NCBI GenBank assembly: GCA_018335755.1
Contig: JAGXRK010000002.1
Coordinates: forward strand, 1-41,778
Length of the DNA: 41,778 nucleotides
DNA from: Ignavibacterium sp.
GTDB lineage: Bacteria > Bacteroidota > Ignavibacteria > Ignavibacteriales > Ignavibacteriaceae
Direction of reading: 5' to 3'
The stretch's first letter is position 1, and every line of letters starts with the position of its first letter. The notes beneath the pieces are model-generated. The model saw only the letters and a program-made list of their open reading frames with translations. It searched no databases and was not told the DNA's origin. The translations under genes and the position numbers were made by a program. Below, in pieces: positions 25,867 through 33,277 of the stretch.

Positions 25867-27222
25867 ATGGCAAACAGAATTTTAGTAGTAGATGACGAAC
25901 AATTAATAAGAGAGAATCTTTCTTATATCCTCCGGAAAGAGGGATATAATGTTGATGAAGCTGAAAATGGAAAGATTGCTTACGAAAAGCTGGTTGAAAA
26001 TCCTTTTGATATAGTTATAACAGATATTGAAATGCCGTTGATGAAAGGAACTGAACTGCTTGAAAAAATAAGAAAAATTGACCTTCAGACTGCTGTTGTT
26101 GTCATAACTGCTTTCGGGTCATTAGATACTGCAATTACAGCTTTGCGTAATGGAGCAAGCGACTATATACTCAAACCAGTTGAATTTGACGAACTGATTA
26201 TTAAAGTGCAGCGGCTGCTTGAAATGAAAGAGTTATTAATAGAAAATAAAGTTCTGAGGGAAGAAATCCATCGTCAGTACGATTACGAAAATATTGTCGG
26301 CAAGAGTCAATCTATAAAAAAAATATACGAAATGATAGATGCTGTCGCTGAAACAGATAGTACCGTTCTAATAACAGGCAGCAGCGGTACGGGTAAGGAA
26401 TTAGTTGCCCGCGCCTTACACTTCAAAAGTAAAAGAAAAAATAAACCATTCATTGCTGTTAACTGCGGTGCAATTTCAGAAAACCTTATTGAAAGTGAAT
26501 TATTCGGTCATAAGAAAGGCGCCTTCACAGGAGCAATAAGTGATAAAGACGGCTATATGAGAGCTGCGCAGGGAGGAACATTATTTCTAGATGAGATCAG
26601 TGAAATGCCTCCGCAGCTTCAGGTAAAACTTTTAAGATCCATACAGGAGAAAGAATACACCCCTGTTGGTACTACTCTCGCTTTGCCGATTAATGTAAGG
26701 TTTGTAGCTTCAACTAACCGGGATTTGAATGAAGAAGTTAGAGAAGGAAGATTCAGAGAAGATCTTTTTTACCGGCTTAATGTTATTGATATTCATCTGC
26801 CCTCACTTAAAGAAAGAGAAGAAGATATTCCCCTTCTTGCAGATCACTTTTTAAATAAATACAGGAAGGAACTGAACAAAAACATTAAAGGAATTGACAG
26901 CGATGCTATGCGCGCATTAATATCTCACGAGTGGAAAGGTGAGGTTAGAGAATTAGAAAACATTATTGAGAGAGCTTCCATTTTTTGTAAAACTGATTTT
27001 ATAACGCTAAGCGATTTACCGACGACCTTTAAACCAAGTATTGAAAAAGGGGATTTCCCAATTACTGGCTCACTCGATGAATCTGTCAGAAAGTTCGAAA
27101 GAGATTTCATCATGCGCGCGCTTGAAAACAATGATACCAACAAAGAAAAAACTGCCGAAGCACTTCAGGTTGGCCTGTCTACTCTATATAGAAAACTAAA
27201 AGAGCTGGATATTAAAATCTAG
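25867..27222 (+). CDS. NtrC-family sigma54-dependent response regulator
   Basis: A 451-residue activator with all three domains. The receiver has the acidic pair D9-D10, phospho-acceptor Asp53, Thr81 and Lys103. The AAA+ domain has Walker A GSSGTGKE (171-178), the sigma54-contacting GAFTGA loop (218-223), Walker B GGTLFLDEIS, and the arginine-finger region REDLFYRLNVIDI. The C-terminal Fis-type HTH has NKEKTAEALQVGLSTLYRKL. The intact GAFTGA loop means it should activate sigma54 promoters. It probably forms a two-component pair with the upstream kinase. Its targets are unknown; the cytochrome operon 1 kb downstream is one candidate. Confidence 0.96.
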   Translation: MANRILVVDDEQLIRENLSYILRKEGYNVDEAENGKIAYEKLVENPFDIVITDIEMPLMKGTELLEKIRKIDLQTAVVVITAFGSLDTAITALRNGASDYILKPVEFDELIIKVQRLLEMKELLIENKVLREEIHRQYDYENIVGKSQSIKKIYEMIDAVAETDSTVLITGSSGTGKELVARALHFKSKRKNKPFIAVNCGAISENLIESELFGHKKGAFTGAISDKDGYMRAAQGGTLFLDEISEMPPQLQVKLLRSIQEKEYTPVGTTLALPINVRFVASTNRDLNEEVREGRFREDLFYRLNVIDIHLPSLKEREEDIPLLADHFLNKYRKELNKNIKGIDSDAMRALISHEWKGEVRELENIIERASIFCKTDFITLSDLPTTFKPSIEKGDFPITGSLDESVRKFERDFIMRALENNDTNKEKTAEALQVGLSTLYRKLKELDIKI

Positions 27223-27425
27223 TTTGTAGATTATATCAATTGCGGAATAATGTTTACAATACTGCTGTTCCGTTTTCATTTAAGAGAATACCCGCCTTTG
27301 TTTTTCTTCAATATCACAAGCCTTTTTAGAGAATCATTTGATTATTAACTATAATCGCCAAAATTTCCTGTGGCATAAATTTCGTAAATGCTACTTGGAT
27401 TAAATTTTGAATAAAAATAATTTAT

Positions 27426-27491
27426 ATGGTTCATCAAATCAATTATAGGATTACAGGAGCTGTTCAAACCGGGCAGACAGAAAAGATATGA
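27426..27491 (+). CDS. Possible 21-codon upstream ORF overlapping the lone receiver start
   Basis: A 21-residue frame (ATG at 27426, TGA at 27489-27491) ends in an ATGA overlap with the receiver start at 27488. This arrangement would permit translational coupling. It has no homology that I recognise and no clear Shine-Dalgarno sequence, so it may be chance. The 265-bp gap around it (27223-27487) contains no other gene. Confidence 0.15.
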   Translation: MVHQINYRITGAVQTGQTEKI

Positions 27492-27847
27492 AAAGTGTTG
27501 TAGTATATAGCCCTGATTTCAGTCTGTGCTACAGTCTATTAATGTTCTTACAAAATCATTACAAAGTGGTTGCTACTACAAGTCTGGATGCAGTCTCTGC
27601 GATGATAAGAAATTCTTCAGCAGATCTGGTAATTTTAGATTCTGAACCAAATGAAACTATTGAAAGGTTGTTGATAGAAGTAAAGAATATCAATTGTGAT
27701 ACGCCAATTGTATTAACCTATGTTTATAACAGCAAATTATCTGTGATCGAAAATAAAATTAAACCCAACATAAAAGAAATTTTTTACAAGCCATTTGACC
27801 TCAATGAAATATCTACAAGGATTCCAAACCTGTTAAACGTTATTTAA
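27488..27847 (+). CDS. Stand-alone response-regulator receiver protein
   Basis: A 119-residue protein, the length of a single receiver domain with no output domain. Asp10 stands in the acidic cluster (only one acid, in SPDFS, instead of the usual pair). Asp51 in LVILDSEP is the phosphorylation site. Thr77 in IVLTYVY and Lys101 in FYKPFD complete the switch residues. It is therefore probably phosphorylatable despite weak overall similarity to the family. It lies 265 bp after the NtrC-type gene and upstream of the cytochrome operon. It may act as a phosphate sink or a protein-binding switch for the nearby kinase; this is inference. Confidence 0.8.
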   Translation: MKSVVVYSPDFSLCYSLLMFLQNHYKVVATTSLDAVSAMIRNSSADLVILDSEPNETIERLLIEVKNINCDTPIVLTYVYNSKLSVIENKIKPNIKEIFYKPFDLNEISTRIPNLLNVI

Positions 27848-27862
27848 TATTTTGTTTCGCAG

Positions 27863-27884
27863 GTTTAACGACTTTAAGTTAAAC
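27863..27884 (+). terminator. Possible weak terminator after the lone receiver
   Basis: GTTTAAC (27863-27869) and GTTAAAC (27878-27884) form a 7-bp AT-rich stem with an 8-nt loop, 16 bp after the stop codon. There is no uninterrupted T-run directly after it, so termination strength is doubtful. Confidence 0.3.
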
Positions 27885-28037
27885 AGCATTTATTTAATTT
27901 TTTACTGAATTGTAAATAGAACAGCAGTGAACTGAAAAAGACACAAATTAAATGCATGCTGTTAAATAATGTTTAGAACAATTATTTGACTAAAATTATA
28001 ATGAAAACCATTTAAAAACATTCTAAAAGTTGCGAAT

Positions 28038-28053
28038 TAGCACTAATTGTGCT
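28038..28053 (+). promoter_or_regulatory. Candidate sigma54 promoter or operator upstream of the cytochrome operon
   Basis: TAGCACTAATTGTGCT resembles the sigma54 consensus TGGCAC-N5-TTGCW with two mismatches. One of them is in the important -24 GG pair (AG here). It is also a perfect inverted repeat AGCAC-N5-GTGCT, so a repressor or activator operator is an equal alternative. It would give a leader of about 140 nt before the cytochrome c gene. The NtrC-type activator gene about 1 kb upstream makes the sigma54 reading worth testing. Confidence 0.25.
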
Positions 28054-28087
28054 TCTCAAAAGTAAGAACACCTTTGCCTAAAAAAGG

Positions 28088-28108
28088 CTAAAAAAGTCGA
28101 TTTTTTAG
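28088..28108 (+). promoter_or_regulatory. AT-rich hairpin in the cytochrome operon leader
   Basis: CTAAAAAA-GTCGA-TTTTTTAG forms an 8-bp stem, preceded by a small GCCT-N5-AGGC hairpin (28076-28088) that shares bases with it, so the two are mutually exclusive. It could be an attenuator-like or mRNA-stabilising structure, but the stem is nearly all A-T. Confidence 0.3.
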
Positions 28109-28206
28109 TGTTTATTAAGGTTATTAAAAGTGGTATTCTTATTGAGTAAACTTATAGAGGATTTCAGAAATTAATCAGTCATTATAATCTAATAAAAGGA
28201 AAAAAA

Positions 28207-28557
28207 ATGAAAAACATACTTATTTATTTTGGATTGGTTCTGGCAGTAGTTGCTTTGTACGGATTCGCTTTTACATTTGCCGCTGATGAAGGTCCTGATG
28301 GAAAACAGGTATTCATTGATAAAAAATGTGCAATGTGCCACTCTGTTGAATCTGTTGGAATTGAAGCTACAAAAAAATCTGGTGCAATTGATTTATCAAA
28401 AGCAGGTGAAGATGTTGAAGCTGACTTTATGACCAAGTATTTACTTAAAGAAGAAAAAATTGATGATAAAGCACACAAAACAAAATTTAATGGTACCGAT
28501 GAAGAATTAAAAGCTCTGGTTGACTGGCTTTTAACTCTTAAAGCTGAAGAAGAATAA
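28207..28557 (+). CDS. Small monoheme c-type cytochrome
   Basis: A 116-residue periplasmic cytochrome with an N-terminal signal or anchor segment (about 1-25, cut possible after FAA), one heme motif CAMCH (41-45) and a candidate distal ligand Met75 in ADFMTKYL. The size and the closing helix (DEELKALVDWLLTL) fit class I cytochrome c. An AAAGGAAA ribosome site precedes the ATG. It is the first gene of a run with a 13-heme b/c fusion and a NapC-like protein, so it probably shuttles electrons from or to those membrane complexes. Confidence 0.92.
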   Translation: MKNILIYFGLVLAVVALYGFAFTFAADEGPDGKQVFIDKKCAMCHSVESVGIEATKKSGAIDLSKAGEDVEADFMTKYLLKEEKIDDKAHKTKFNGTDEELKALVDWLLTLKAEEE

Positions 28558-28616
28558 GTTCTTTTTTATTGATTTTAACTATGGCGCATTTACAGTTGTC
28601 AAACAAGGAAAAACAG

Positions 28617-30779
28617 ATGCTTCCCAAACATCTTAAAAATCTGATAATGTCCTTCCTTTTTATCGGATTTATACTACCCTCTATTACAAATGCTCAATCG
28701 AATGATGATTGTTTAATGTGCCATAGTGATAATGACCTCACTATGGAAAAGAAGGGAAAGGAGATTTCCCTTTATGTTGATGAAAATGTTTTAAAAAGAT
28801 CCGCTCACTCTAAATTAAATTGCGTTTCCTGCCACAGCGGTTTTGATGCTGAAGATATCCCTCATAAAGACCCGATGACCCAGGTGAACTGTGTAAGCTG
28901 CCATCAGGCATCGCTTACCAAACATCAGTTCCATCCTCAGATACTTAAAGCCGGCGGAAGAGGAACAAGTCCGGATATTAATTGCCAGAGCTGTCACGGT
29001 GTTCACGATGTTCTTAAGGTTGAAAAAAGTAAATGGAGCAGAAATAATATTCCTGTTTCCTGTGGTCAGTGTCATGCAGACGCATCAAAAGAGTACCAGC
29101 TCTCAAATCACTTTAAAGCTTTTAAGGACGGTGAAAAATCTGCACCTGATTGTATTTATTGTCATAAAACCAATATTACTGAGTCTTCAGGTAAAAGCAG
29201 AAGCGAATTAAAAATTGCACAGGAAAAACTTTGTTTATCCTGCCATCTAGATGATCCGGAAATCAGGAGAAGAACTACTCCATCAGCCGGATTTATTCAG
29301 GCATATGATAACAGTGTTCACGGTAAATCATTACATGCAGGAAATGCTGAAGCTGCTGCATGTATTGACTGCCATAAAGCTCACGATGTAATAAAAGCAG
29401 TTGAAACAAGTTCATCTGTTAACAGAATGAATATTGCCACAACCTGCGGTACCTGTCACCAGGATATAGCCAATGAATACAATCAAAGTATTCATGGAAT
29501 GGCAGTTCTTAGAGGTAATACCGATTCACCAACTTGCACTTATTGTCACGGAGAGCATAACATTTTAGATCACCTTGATCCAAATGCACCGGTTGCTTTT
29601 CAGAATGTTTCTCTGCAATTGTGTTCACCCTGTCACGAATCAGTCAGATTATCTGAAAGATACGGTTTAGCCGCAAATAGGTATTCAACGTTTAAAGATT
29701 CTTACCATGGACTTGCCCTCAGGGGAGGTTCTGCAACTGTTGCCAATTGTGGAAGTTGTCACGGAGTCCATAACATAAAACCTTCGACTGATCCGACTTC
29801 TTTAGTCCACAAGGATAATCTTGTGGCAACCTGCGGTTCCTGTCATCCCGGTGCCAATGAAGTTTTTACCAAAGGTTCGATTCACGTGACTCTTGATAGA
29901 GAAGAGGAACCGATATTATACTGGATTGCGTACCTCTATATAATGTTGATCGTTTCAGTAATTGGCGGAATGTTCCTTCATAATGCAATTGATCTTTTCC
30001 GCAAAGCAAAAATTAAAAGATTGAGAAAAATTGGCAAAATGCCTCATGAAAAGCATGGTCACGCATTGTATTTAAGAATGACAGTAAATGAGAGAATTCA
30101 ACACGCTACGATGGCTATTAGTTTTATTGTATTGGTTATAACCGGATTTATGCTGCGTTATCCTGATTCCTGGTGGGTTAAACACATTACCGATATCAGC
30201 ACGGACGCATTTATTTACAGGAGTCTTATTCACCGTATTGCAGCAGTTGCTATGGTTGCGGTATGTTTCTATCATATTTACTATATTCTTTTTACAAAAC
30301 GCGGCAGACAGCTTGTAATAGATCTTTTTCCACGCTGGAAAGATTTTACCGATGCAATTGGGGTTGCTAAATTCAATCTTGGTATATCTAAAACCAAACC
30401 GGAACTTGACAGATTCAGTTACGTTGAAAAAGCAGAGTACTGGGCTTTAGTTTGGGGCACAATTGTTATGACGGTCACCGGTTTACTGATGTGGATTTAC
30501 ACTGATATTGCAGGTTCATTTACAAAAACCGAATGGGATATTGCCAGAACAATTCACTACTATGAAGCGTGGCTTGCATTCCTTGCTATTGTTGTGTGGC
30601 ATTTTTATTTCGTTATATTCAATCCGGACATTTACCCTATGAGTTTGGCCTGGTTAAAAGGCACTATATCCGAAGAGGAAATGGCCGATGAGCATCCGCT
30701 TGAACTAAAAAGAATAAAAAAAGAACAGAGAGAAAAAGAAGGATTATCAAGCGTAAATCTTGATGATGACGAAGATTAA
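28617..30779 (+). CDS. 13-heme cytochrome c / cytochrome b membrane fusion (CbcL-like)
   Basis: About 720 residues. I chose the ATG at 28617 because AAGGAA lies just upstream and a signal peptide follows at once (cut near TNAQS). A TTG or ATG further upstream (28569, 28581) would bury it. The periplasmic part has 13 CxxCH motifs, the first at Cys32 (CLMCH) and the last at Cys406 (CGSCH), many followed by GVHD/GEHN/KAHD as in cytochrome c3/c7-type domains. After residue 430 come about five TM helices with paired His residues (FLHN, IQHATM, LIHR, CFYHIYY, IHYYEAW, VWHFYF), a b561/formate-dehydrogenase-gamma-like diheme domain. This architecture matches the Geobacter quinol oxidoreductase CbcL, which has 9 c-hemes. 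I infer quinol oxidation at the membrane with electrons passed to periplasmic hemes. A 10-bp hairpin covers the stop codon. Confidence 0.9.
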   Translation: MLPKHLKNLIMSFLFIGFILPSITNAQSNDDCLMCHSDNDLTMEKKGKEISLYVDENVLKRSAHSKLNCVSCHSGFDAEDIPHKDPMTQVNCVSCHQASLTKHQFHPQILKAGGRGTSPDINCQSCHGVHDVLKVEKSKWSRNNIPVSCGQCHADASKEYQLSNHFKAFKDGEKSAPDCIYCHKTNITESSGKSRSELKIAQEKLCLSCHLDDPEIRRRTTPSAGFIQAYDNSVHGKSLHAGNAEAAACIDCHKAHDVIKAVETSSSVNRMNIATTCGTCHQDIANEYNQSIHGMAVLRGNTDSPTCTYCHGEHNILDHLDPNAPVAFQNVSLQLCSPCHESVRLSERYGLAANRYSTFKDSYHGLALRGGSATVANCGSCHGVHNIKPSTDPTSLVHKDNLVATCGSCHPGANEVFTKGSIHVTLDREEEPILYWIAYLYIMLIVSVIGGMFLHNAIDLFRKAKIKRLRKIGKMPHEKHGHALYLRMTVNERIQHATMAISFIVLVITGFMLRYPDSWWVKHITDISTDAFIYRSLIHRIAAVAMVAVCFYHIYYILFTKRGRQLVIDLFPRWKDFTDAIGVAKFNLGISKTKPELDRFSYVEKAEYWALVWGTIVMTVTGLLMWIYTDIAGSFTKTEWDIARTIHYYEAWLAFLAIVVWHFYFVIFNPDIYPMSLAWLKGTISEEEMADEHPLELKRIKKEQREKEGLSSVNLDDDED

Positions 30780-30791
30780 TTTTAATCTTCG
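30770..30791 (+). terminator. Strong hairpin at the end of the 13-heme gene
   Basis: CGAAGATTAA (30770-30779) and TTAATCTTCG (30782-30791) are perfectly complementary, and the sequence GTTGTTTTT follows. The left arm includes the stop codon. It has the form of an intrinsic terminator, yet the NapC-like gene follows only 64 bp later on the same strand, so partial termination or 3'-end protection is likely. Confidence 0.55.
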
Positions 30792-30854
30792 GTTGTTTTT
30801 AAAATCTGTTCTAAAAATCCTTTTAACTCACTTATTTTTTCAAAGGAGTGAAAA

Positions 30855-32348
30855 TTGAGAAGAATATTTCCACCCGTTGTTTATAACCCAATTACTTTAA
30901 TCGGTGCTGCAATTGCTTCCGTAAGTTTTGGATTAATTCTCTTCGTTTTCATCCTCGAAATTTTCAGCAGTATTGGTGATAATCCCTATATTGGAATTCT
31001 AGCATTCATAATTCTTCCCTCAATTCTGATATTCGGTTTATTATTAATAGCTTACGGAGTTATCAGAGAAAGAAAAAGGATAAGTCAGGGTAAATCGCGC
31101 GAAGGCAAATTACCTGTAATTGATCTTAATGATCCAAAAAAACGTGCGGCATTTGCAACATTTTCCATCGGGACTTTGATCTTATTACTTTTTACTGCAT
31201 TTGGAAGTTATAAAGCTTATGAATACACTGAGACCGATGAATTCTGCGGAACAGTTTGTCATCAGGTTATGGAACCCGAATATACCGCATATCTTGGTTC
31301 ACCTCACTCCCGAGTAGGCTGTGTAGGATGTCATATCGGCAGCGGAACTGATTGGTATGTAAAGTCTAAGCTTTCCGGAGCTTACCAGTTTTATTCAGTA
31401 CTGTTTAAAAAGTATTCTCAGCCAATTCCCACACCGGTCAGAGAGCTTAGACCTGCAGAAGGTACCTGCGAACAATGCCATTCACCGGAACATTTTTTCA
31501 GTCAGAAAAAAACTGAATATACTTATTATATATCCGATGAAAAAAACACCCGTTCCAATTTAGGTATGCTTATCAAAATTGGAGGAGGCAACAGTGTTTT
31601 TGGCGCTGCAACAGGAATTCACTGGCATACCAGCTCGGATCACGAAATTTATTATATGCATTCTGATGACAGGCGGCAGGAAATTCCCTGGGTAAAATTA
31701 GTTACCAAAGACGGAAAAGAAATTATATACAGGGATAAATCTGTAAAATTTGATGAAGCAAGTTTTCCAAAAGAAAATTTAAGATTGATGGATTGTATCG
31801 ACTGCCATAACAGACCATCTCACATTTTTCATCAGCCGGATAAAATGGTGAACGTTTATATAGATCAGAATAAAATTGATCCAGAATTACCATACATAAA
31901 AAGTATTTCTGTTCAGGCGCTCGAAACTCCCTATACAGAAAAAAGCATTGCGCTCGATAGTATATCAACTATTATAAATTCTTTTTACCGTTCAACGTAC
32001 AGAGATATTTACGAAAAGAAACAGGATAAAATCGCATCTGCTATTCAGGAAGTTCAAAGTATATACAGCAGAAATTATTTTCCTTATATGAATGCAAACT
32101 GGAAATCATTTCCTGATAACATTTCACATGTTTATACACCTGGCTGCTTCAGATGCCACGCAGGCAATCACGTAAGCGATGAAGGACTTGTAATATCCCA
32201 CGACTGCAACAGCTGTCATCTTATAATAACACAGACAGATAGCAGAGGAATTCGTAAGGTAGATATTGAAGGTTTGGAGTTTGAACATCCAATCGACATT
32301 GGTTCTGATGTTAGAGATTTAATGTGCACTGACTGTCATTCAAAATAA
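30855..32348 (+). CDS. NapC/NirT-like membrane-anchored multiheme cytochrome c
   Basis: A 497-residue protein starting at TTG, fixed by a strong Shine-Dalgarno AAAGGAG 6 bp upstream. Three hydrophobic segments (about 12-37, 46-68, 95-115) are followed by a periplasmic domain with seven heme motifs. The first is the CX3CH form CGTVCH (131-136) followed by QVM, as in NapC/NrfH-type quinol dehydrogenases, where Met or Asp near heme 1 lies at the quinol site. Then come CVGCH, CEQCH, CIDCH, CFRCH, CNSCH and CTDCH, the last only two residues from the C-terminus. Three TM helices rather than the single NapC anchor make it a variant. In context it may be a second quinol-to-periplasm electron entry point for the same pathway. 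Confidence 0.9.
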   Translation: MRRIFPPVVYNPITLIGAAIASVSFGLILFVFILEIFSSIGDNPYIGILAFIILPSILIFGLLLIAYGVIRERKRISQGKSREGKLPVIDLNDPKKRAAFATFSIGTLILLLFTAFGSYKAYEYTETDEFCGTVCHQVMEPEYTAYLGSPHSRVGCVGCHIGSGTDWYVKSKLSGAYQFYSVLFKKYSQPIPTPVRELRPAEGTCEQCHSPEHFFSQKKTEYTYYISDEKNTRSNLGMLIKIGGGNSVFGAATGIHWHTSSDHEIYYMHSDDRRQEIPWVKLVTKDGKEIIYRDKSVKFDEASFPKENLRLMDCIDCHNRPSHIFHQPDKMVNVYIDQNKIDPELPYIKSISVQALETPYTEKSIALDSISTIINSFYRSTYRDIYEKKQDKIASAIQEVQSIYSRNYFPYMNANWKSFPDNISHVYTPGCFRCHAGNHVSDEGLVISHDCNSCHLIITQTDSRGIRKVDIEGLEFEHPIDIGSDVRDLMCTDCHSK

Positions 32349-32350
32349 AT

Positions 32351-33166
32351 ATGCAGCCGATATTTATGAGTAATAACGTTCAAAAACTTATTCGTACTCT
32401 TTCTCGTAGTCTTACTCTTACTCTTAATCTGACACACATATCACTCTTTATTTTATTATTTACTCATGCTAATTTTGCTCAGAGCAGCATTCCCGATGGT
32501 TTCGTTGAAATACGGGAAGTTATTCCTGATGTTATTCTGGATATTCGTTATACAACGAAACACAATTTTCTCGGTGTACCTGTTGATGGTTATAAAGAAG
32601 AAAAATGTTATATGACCAAAGAAACAGCAGAGGCATTGCTAAAGGTTCAGGAGGAATTAAGTAACTTTTCTTTATCATTAAAAATTTATGATGCATATCG
32701 CCCGCAAAGAGCAGTTGATCATTTTGTGAGATGGGCAAAAGATTTAAGCGACACACTGACAAAGAGAGAATTTTATCCAACTCTTGATAAGAGCAGATTA
32801 TTCGAGGACGGATATATTGCAGAGAGATCAGGTCACAGCCGCGGCAGTACTGTTGATTTAACTGTTGTTCCGATACCACCTCCATTTCAACCGGAATTTG
32901 ATATTGATGACCAGTGCGAGTGTTATGAACCGTTGGAAAAAAGATTTAATGATAATAGCATTGATATGGGAACGGGATTCGATTGTTTTCATCCGCTTTC
33001 ACACACAGAAAATCCGGAATTAAATCCAAAGCAAAGAGCAAACAGATTACTGTTAAAAACCTTAATGGATAAATACGACTTCCGGAATCTCGCAGAAGAG
33101 TGGTGGCACTTTACTTTAAGAAATGAACCATTTCCCGATACCTATTTTGATTTTGTGATTGAATAG
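32351..33166 (+). CDS. D-Ala-D-Ala dipeptidase-like M15 peptidase (VanX/DdpX family)
   Basis: A 271-residue protein with an N-terminal hydrophobic signal segment (cut near ANFAQS). The M15D zinc site is complete: His162 and Asp169 in SGHSRGSTVDL, and Glu250 and His253 in EEWWHF. YDAYRPQRA is another family hallmark. VanX-type enzymes split D-Ala-D-Ala. The export signal argues for peptidoglycan turnover or dipeptide scavenging rather than VanX-type resistance, which needs cytoplasmic action beside vanH and vanA (absent here). The start is ATG 32351 or ATG 32366; neither has a Shine-Dalgarno sequence. It begins 2 bp after the cytochrome gene. Low-complexity CTTACTCTTACTCTTA DNA encodes SLTLTLNLT in the signal peptide. 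Confidence 0.9.
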   Translation: MQPIFMSNNVQKLIRTLSRSLTLTLNLTHISLFILLFTHANFAQSSIPDGFVEIREVIPDVILDIRYTTKHNFLGVPVDGYKEEKCYMTKETAEALLKVQEELSNFSLSLKIYDAYRPQRAVDHFVRWAKDLSDTLTKREFYPTLDKSRLFEDGYIAERSGHSRGSTVDLTVVPIPPPFQPEFDIDDQCECYEPLEKRFNDNSIDMGTGFDCFHPLSHTENPELNPKQRANRLLLKTLMDKYDFRNLAEEWWHFTLRNEPFPDTYFDFVIE

Positions 33167-33206
33167 GTAAAAACTAATACCCTAATATTATTTTTTTAAA
33201 ACTTCA

Positions 33207-33219
33207 GGAACAAAGTTCC
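33207..33219. repeat. Small hairpin GGAAC-AAA-GTTCC
   Basis: A perfect 5-bp stem with a 3-nt loop lies 40 bp after the dipeptidase stop codon, followed by GTTTC. It may be a REP-like sequence or a weak terminator, and it is short enough to arise by chance. Confidence 0.3.
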
Positions 33220-33277
33220 GTTTCAATTCGTGAAAGCAGCAGTTTTTATTAATCACTAATCCGTAAAAGGAGGCGTT

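Larger units (their letters stand above)
27848..28206. other. 359-bp leader region of the cytochrome operon, without a gene
   Basis: No open frame looks coding. It contains an inverted repeat after the receiver gene (27863-27884), a sigma54-like inverted repeat (28038-28053) and AT-rich hairpins (28076-28108), annotated separately. A Shine-Dalgarno sequence, AAAGGAAA, stands just before the cytochrome c ATG at 28207. Confidence 0.5.

Noticed and set aside
27249..27347. 33-codon plus-strand frame after the NtrC-type gene
   Set aside because: No ribosome site, no start context and a composition typical of random AT-rich DNA.
27371..27386. TGGCATAAATTTCGTA as a sigma54 promoter for the lone receiver
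   Set aside because: The -24 half is good but the -12 half (TCGT against TTGC) lacks the required GC, so the match is not convincing.
32351..33166. Vancomycin-resistance VanX
   Set aside because: The enzyme family fits, but the protein has an export signal and there are no vanH/vanA ligase or vanR/vanS genes nearby, so a resistance role is not supported.
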